A program made the position numbers and the translations under genes. A model generated the notes under the pieces. That model ran no database searches. It saw only the letters and a program-made list of their open reading frames with translations, and was not told where the DNA came from. A DNA stretch of 64,000 bases from Macrocystis pyrifera. Taxonomy: Eukaryota; Sar; Phaeophyceae; Laminariales; Laminariaceae. The stretch spans positions 1,798,001-1,862,000 of the forward strand of contig JASSKH010000010.1 of assembly GCA_031763025.1 (NCBI GenBank), in the 5' to 3' direction. Shown here piece after piece: positions 58,745-64,000 of this stretch. Within the stretch, counting starts at the first letter, position 1, and each line of letters begins with the position of its first letter.

Positions 58745-59053
58745 CCACCCCCTAAAACCCCAACACGCAACCGCGGATGGTGCCTATAGTACAGCTCTAC
58801 AGTAATGAAATAATACCGTTCGGTACGAGTAGCATACCGATATACCGCACTCGTATTCGAAAAGCGTAAGGTGGCAGTCAACGATGATGACAGACTCCGC
58901 TGTAGTGCGAAAAAAAAAAAATCTTCAGGCTAAGAGCCGATCGCCAGGAATCGAAACACCACCACCAGATCCCGATGGTCTGTATGCCGACAGGATGGTG
59001 ATCGGACCTCGATATTCGATGTTGCGGTTGCTTGCTGTAGCACAGGAATTTCC

Positions 59054-59400
59054 TTACGATGAGCAAATTGCGTATAATTTCTCGTTGAATACCAAGTAGT
59101 ACCTGGCATGTCTTAATTGATCAATATTATGATTCTTCTGTGCTGCACCACCCTCTCCCTGTTTAATAGGTAGACACGCTAGTTCGTGCGCAGCGTCTGG
59201 CGAGGGAGCCATGTCAACCAGCACGACAGGCATTACATCAGCTTGTACCTGCAGCGTTGATGGTGTATCCGGCGACGCCGACACAAGGTACTGTATTTTT
59301 AGACGAGGCCGTTGCCACAGATTTCAGCAGTTCACGAGCAAGAAGAGTGGTCGATTGTTTATGTGGTGTTCAAGCTTCGACTTCCCCCGCTCAACTTGTA
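59054..59400 (-). repeat. Repeat V, copy 2; possible coding relic
   Basis: Minus-strand partner of 2,870-3,050, with the frame ASPDTPSTLQVQADV...AHE..CLP. Adjacent to a TTAA-type element (59,515) and repeat BB (59,698), as repeat V copy 1 is near TTAA-type element 1. Confidence 0.5.
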
Positions 59401-59514
59401 CACCCATTATTCAGTCTCGGCTTAGACACGGCTGTTGCTGTCGTACACATTCATGGTGTACTAAACAGTAGTGCACTACCGTACCCGCCCTGTCACGAAA
59501 AAATAGTCCCTTAT

Positions 59515-59603
59515 CCCTTGTAGGACCGCAGTCCCCATCGTCGGGACGAAGTACTTAGAATTTAAGCGGTTTGTCCCTAAAACGGGATTGCAGTGCTGAA
59601 AGG
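59515..59603. mobile_element. TTAA-type miniature element, copy 4
   Basis: Ends cccttgtaggaccgcagtcc and gggattgcagtgctgaaagg form an inverted repeat; TTAA (59,604-59,607) follows the right end. Confidence 0.6.
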
Positions 59604-59697
59604 TTAAGAAACTCGGCCTGACACTAGCGGGAAAATGTGAAATTCGAGAGCGGTGATACTACTGTGCGGTAAAAATAGTGTGGATTGCATCCTTTCC

Positions 59698-59815
59698 CAC
59701 CTCGGACAGACCATCGATCCTCACCTCATGATCTGCCGTAGATATTTCTGGGCAGATGTACTCCCGATCTGTATGATCTGTATGATCTAGCTCATGTGGT
59801 CGGGTGGGAGCCGTA
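59698..59815 (-). repeat. Repeat BB, copy 2; possible coding relic
   Basis: Encodes TDREYICPEISTADHEVRI and then DGLSEVGKD on the minus strand, inside a 98-codon ORF (59,659-59,955). Silent differences from copy 1 dominate in the shared core. Protein unknown. Confidence 0.5.
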
Positions 59816-59959
59816 TTGTCTACATGATATACTACTGTGCGTAGCACATATATTCTGAGTTGGATATTTACTACACAGATCATGCACAAAATATCATAAC
59901 GGGAGGTTGGATTATATACAGTAGTAATAAACAATGATCTGCTGGACGTGTGCACCCTT

Positions 59960-60600
59960 TCTCTAATAAGAAATCAAGTCTGGGTCACTATCCCGGCTGC
60001 TTGTTTCTGCAGAGGGCCGATGGAGGGCCGATATTATTCTGCGCTGTTGTAAAATGGGCACGCAGGTAACGTGGATGCGCGTCCAAAAAATATGCGCATT
60101 TACACCTTTCCTGCGCTCGATCAACAAGCACGACCAAGAAGGACGGATCCCACGCCATGCGGCATGAGGTTCGTCCTGATGGGCGACTAAACGAGTCTAT
60201 ATATATATATTGTAGGCCAGGGCAAGGCTTGCCCTGCTGTTCCCTAGGTGTTACTTTTTATTAAAAGGTTGGACGGAGGTAAGGAAATTCTCTCTCTATA
60301 CATATAATATATGAGCGACAGGACATCATGTTTCCGACTCTCTTATTGCTGCAATGCCGCCATGCCACTATCGTATTCGTACTTAAGCGGGGCCATCTCT
60401 CGTGCCCTGGACACCCCGACCCGCGACAATTGCTAACCAGTACACCCGGGGGGTTGTTCGACTCGGCAACCGAAAGAATGAGCCTTCGTGCCCGCGCAAA
60501 CGTATCTACATGTGAGTACATGCCCCCGCCCCATAATCTAGACATCACCGTATATTGATTGATTCCGTATGCGTCGGCTACATGCACAACGTGCTGTCCC
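59960..60600. other. Unassigned stretch
   Basis: No gene or repeat recognised; a short AT microsatellite lies near 60,200. Confidence 0.45.
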
Positions 60601-60603
60601 ACC

Positions 60604-61160
60604 ATGACCCCTCATGGTCCTTTCGTGAAGGCTCAATGGCACTTGCATTGTCTGTCGTGGGATTGCGTGGGCTTTCATGGCACCTCACGCGGCTTCATGC
60701 GGTCTCATGAGCTCTAATGGGCTTCTCATGGCACCCCCATGCCTCTTCCATGAACAATATGCGACGTCATGACCGTTCGTGAAACCGACGACCATGACAG
60801 TTTCATGGTCAAATTTATAGTGTTTTTAATAACAACTGCCTGTGGAATTGCCAGGAAGCTATGTTGACAGTGCCATGCATATGCCATGAGGTGCCGTCAG
60901 ATTCAATGAGGTGTCATGATGCGCCACGAAAGCGCCGTGAAAGCGCCATGAAAAGTGGCATGAGGCTCCGCGGCAATCACATCACAACTCCATGTCGTAG
61001 CAATTCCTTCGTAGTCGCATGGCATTCCCGTGGCAGTCTCATGGCAGAGCCATGGACGTGCTGTGGCAGTGCCATTGAAGTGCGCCACCAACTCCAATCA
61101 ACATCGACGAACGCTCATGGGCGCTCGTTCATGTCACTGCAATGGGACTGCGGTGAGACT
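60604..61160. repeat. Degenerate CATG-core array
   Basis: Words such as ctcatggcacc, tcatggcagagccatgg and gtgccatgaaa recur at roughly 10-15-bp spacing over ~550 bp. Strongly diverged minisatellite; short CATG palindromes dominate. Confidence 0.6.
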
Positions 61161-61289
61161 GCCACGGGAAATTCAGAAAAGTAATATCTATAGCAGGGCG
61201 AAGTTACTAACACAGCAACAGCAGTACGAGAGTAGGCCAAAGTGCCTATCGTCTTGAGACTTGGTTGGATTATGAGCGGACTGACTCCC

Positions 61290-61575
61290 TGTTTCTCTCT
61301 CAAGTCTCAAGACTTCTACCCCGCTGGCGGTTGCGCTGGGTTTAGAATCCCGGCTGGTGTATTTAGTGCACATAGCTTTTCTCCGAGTCTTGTTTAACGT
61401 CGTCGAAACAGCGAGAGCGCGAGACGGCAGAATTCGGTGAAATCGACGAGCAGTGGGAAAGCTGAACCCTGCGCACGATACTAGTGAAGGCGAGTACCGG
61501 GGGACACAAGGGACGGCACCACCAGTGGCCACTCGCTTGCCCAGACGGCCGCGGAGGGTAAAGTCTGTTCGTCAG
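61290..61575 (+). mobile_element. Diverged SINE with SINE-1 body but different head
   Basis: The body matches SINE-1 (gagagcgcgagacgg; gaaatcgacgagcagtggga; gctgaaccctgcgcacga; agggtaaa). The upstream head differs: it has a B-box-like ggtttagaatcccgg and no SINE-1 A box. Suggests an older relative or a head swap. Confidence 0.55.
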
Positions 61576-61974
61576 CCCCAAGCACAGGTAGTCAAGACAC
61601 CCAGACAATCGATGAGTTGATGATTCAGGTCGTTTGTTATTATCTCCCAGCAGTGGTGGGGACAGCAGAAGTGACATTGTCCGTCATCCCATAACACCCA
61701 GATGTCAAGGATCACATAATGCACAATATGCCAACATCCCGAACCGGCACGTAACTGTCAAGCTAAAGAGGCACAACGAACACCCTCCCTGACTCTTTAC
61801 GTAACATTTACGGACCAAGACAACAACACACAACTCCATGACCTAAACCAAACACAAACAAAAAAATTGCAAAGAAAGAGGAAACCCACCCCTGTGAGCA
61901 AAAACCTCTCACTCTCCCCACAGAGAAATATTGCAAATGTAGACGATACTACAATATATCTACGCCAAAATAAT

Positions 61975-62150
61975 AAAAACTAAGGTGAAAAGTACAATGC
62001 CAGAGATCGCGGAGAACCCCGTTCCCCCGGACAAAAGTCTCCTTTTGCCCCCTACTCCCGTCATAAATTCTCAGATCGTAACGGTAATGCGAGATAGCAT
62101 ACGTCCTTTTTCACTTGTAAAATTAGAATTTATCTGGCGCTAAAGTTACC
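61975..62150 (+). repeat. Repeat AA, copy 2
   Basis: Partner of 46,105-46,285 (atgccagagatcgcggagaa; gtctccttttgccccctact). Confidence 0.65.
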
Positions 62151-62575
62151 CGAAAAATAATAGTCGCTTCCCAGTAGCTCCTAATAATCGAATAAAGAAA
62201 CAATAAAATGCCGCTACTGCTGTCGACACGAACAGCTTAAGCCCTCCCAGCTACGAAAACTATTCGATCATTCGCAGAAAATGTGTTATGTTCCACTTTT
62301 CTCCGATGCGAACAAGTATTCGCAAAATGATACTGTTGGCAGAACAACCTATCAACCATGAATATGCTCACCCTCCTTTATTTTGCAGGCAGTAGTCTAC
62401 TGCCAAAAATAAAAGATGCCCGCAAAATGCAATATAATCAGTAGCCACCGCCAATACCAGCAATACACCTCACCTCCCTTTGGTGTATCAGCGTACCCTT
62501 ATTTCTCCATACCGCTACGAGTATGCATTTCATTTCTACCAGGCCCCATCTGGTAGTACTCTTCAGGCGTCCCCG

Positions 62576-62664
62576 GTGGCTTGGTAGGTGGTCCGCAAGC
62601 CTATCAAGATCAATTTCGTGAGTTCGAGTCTCACCGAGTGCATGCTCGTAGGGACTTTTTCTTA
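62576..62664 (+). mobile_element. SINE-1 head-only segment (copy e)
   Basis: 89 bp of tRNA-like head up to gggactttttctta, then 13 nt, then a full SINE-1. A Pol III terminator-like T run at its end may explain a head-only transcript. Confidence 0.85.
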
Positions 62665-62677
62665 TAGCCCAGGGGAT

Positions 62678-63008
62678 CGGCGTCCCCGGTGGCTTGGTAG
62701 GTGGTCCGCGTGCCTGTCAAGATCAATTTCGTGGGTTCAAGTCTCACCGAGTGCATGCTCATAGGGACTTTTTCTTGCATAAAAAATTGATAAGCGGAAA
62801 GCGCGAAAGCGTGAGTTGGCTACATTCGATGAAAATCGACGAACAGTGGGAATGCTGAACCCTATGCGCGACAAAATATAAAGGCACGTACCGGGGGGGA
62901 GAAGGGACGACACCTGTGACCACGGCTTGTCCAGAAGATCGTCGAGGGTAAAACCTCCTACGAGTGGGCCGGAAAGTAAAAGTGATGGATAAAAATAAAA
63001 ATAAAAAT
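62678..63008 (+). mobile_element. SINE-1, copy f
   Basis: Full length, plus strand, with B box gggttcaagtctcacc and an aaaaataaaaataaaaat tail. With copy e it forms a head-to-tail dimer. Confidence 0.93.
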
Positions 63009-63780
63009 CTGGTCCTGTCTACACCAGAAAAAAACACTACAAGTTTTTCGGATTTACAAAGACTGTTTGATTTGAACATGAAAATACATTTCGAAGCTAC
63101 CAGGTGAAAAAGGCTACGTATACCACCCAGAACGAATCCCAGATGATACATCGTCTACTATCTACGGTTTCTCCACCCTGGCCGCAAATAAATAGACCTC
63201 ACGTTCGACCAAAAAAATAATTTCGATCGACAGGTGTATCCATCGTGAAATTAATTTCACCATTCATTCCTACGAAATCACACCATGATGACCAGACCTG
63301 CCCCCTCCGCCCCGCGATGTTGCCGGACCTTGCATGAAGCTCCGGCTGACGAAACACCCAGATCTGCTCGCTTGTTGCCACCCGGACGAAACCCCATCGT
63401 TGTTCGGTACTGCTGCAGACGGTCCACGATTACCCCACTCCCGTGTCCTGCCACCGCTTTTTAACAGCAGCAGAGTGCACGCGGCTATTATGCCGCGCGA
63501 CTTTGCCCCACCTAACACCCCCCGGTAGGGTAGCACTCGGCTGGTGGCCGTGCGGCTTCTCGCGGAATTCGCATGCAGACATGTACCCTCGCTGAGCGAT
63601 AACCCCATATCTGCTGCCTCCACAACCTCTGAAGTGGAGTGCGTACGGCAAATAAATGTCGTACGACTTGAAGTCCCCCGCTCGCAACACACGGCGGAGG
63701 TGCCTACGGTTGTCCGCCGTAGGGCTTTTAGCTGCTGTGCCCCTAAAACGCCGTCGTCTCCACATCATCTCCGGGATCCC
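63009..63780. other. Unassigned stretch, perhaps part of the edge element
   Basis: Minus ORF of 140 codons (63,270-63,692) without recognisable motif. Lies downstream, on the minus strand, of the zinc-knuckle fragment. Confidence 0.35.
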
Positions 63781-63990
63781 CCACCATCGCAAACACGGCC
63801 ACCGCCGGCGATTCATCCATGTCCGCCGGCGATGCGCACTTGCTGCTCTCGTGTCCTCTCCCACCACACCTTTCGCAGAGCTTTGCGGTGCGACTGTCGC
63901 TGTAGTGGCCCGCAGCCTTGCACCGGAAACACCTCCCCTTCGCTTTCCCGGCTCCGCCGTGCCATCGTCGGAGCGATCCAACGATGGCGA
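63780..63990 (-). pseudogene. gag-like zinc-knuckle fragment at window edge
   Basis: On the minus strand one frame reads GRCFRCKAAGHYSDS and then LCERCGGRGHESSKCASP: a C-x2-C-x4-H cluster followed by an exact C-x2-C-x4-H-x4-C knuckle. This is typical of gag nucleocapsid of LTR retroelements or of some LINE ORF1 proteins. The element continues beyond the window, so family and state cannot be judged. Confidence 0.7.
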
Positions 63991-64000
63991 CACAGCATCC

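Noticed and set aside
58354-58881. 175-codon minus ORF with polyglycine
   Set aside because: The glycine run is the translation of the poly-C tract; flanks show no motif.

Overview
The window is eukaryotic and almost entirely accessory DNA. It carries tRNA-headed SINEs, a LINE remnant, two LTR retroelements, terminal-inverted-repeat miniature elements, satellites and minisatellites. The few coding stretches I can name are all transposon-derived (a reverse transcriptase fragment, a gag/pol element, a gag-like zinc knuckle). I found no host gene, rRNA, confident functional tRNA or CRISPR array that I can defend. The source is probably a repeat-rich protist or alga. The LINE reverse transcriptase tail resembles, from memory, lineages common in algae, oomycetes and some fungi, but the sequence does not fix the organism.

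Layout. 1-1.3 kb is a dispersed repeat (R1) whose inverted partner lies at 28.8-30.0 kb; a minus-strand SINE follows at 1.3-1.7 kb. 1.7-6.7 kb is mostly unique but holds a decayed LINE (5.66-6.33 kb). 6.70-9.69 kb is bounded by matching terminal inverted repeats and looks like one 3-kb DNA transposon whose 111-bp deletion derivative sits at 33.8 kb. 9.86-19.2 kb is a dense cluster of a modular non-coding repeat (here called the composite, modules A-B-Q-D-E-P) in both orientations around a palindrome. Further copies lie at 30.4-32.8 kb (minus) and 40.7-43.9 kb (plus). 19.9-26.9 kb is a Ty3/gypsy LTR element with 391-bp LTRs and a TTGT target duplication. 28.0-30.3 kb holds the S, U, R1 and SINE-2 repeats. 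35.2-36.9 kb is a very recent 814-bp tandem duplication. 38.1-40.6 kb is CTG/CAG-rich tandem sequence. 44.0-45.3 and 52.9-53.5 kb are two halves of one GATC-rich 9-bp satellite, split by a 7.6-kb LTR-type element lacking recognisable pol (45.34-52.93 kb, target duplication GTAG). 53.5-64 kb holds more dispersed repeats, four SINE segments, a 56-base poly-C tract, a CATG-core array and, at the right edge, a gag-like zinc-knuckle fragment.

How it fits together. Different mobile families have inserted into each other, and paralogous copies act as empty sites. This shows that a SINE, a 398-bp segment and a ~110-bp element (W) each jumped into the composite, and that an LTR element jumped into the satellite. 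The most interesting object is the composite. It has a fixed 3-prime end with a conserved small hairpin and AATAAC-type terminal repeats, 5-prime-variable copies, and one copy flanked by ~35-42 bp direct repeats. It behaves like a non-coding passenger of a LINE-type machinery.
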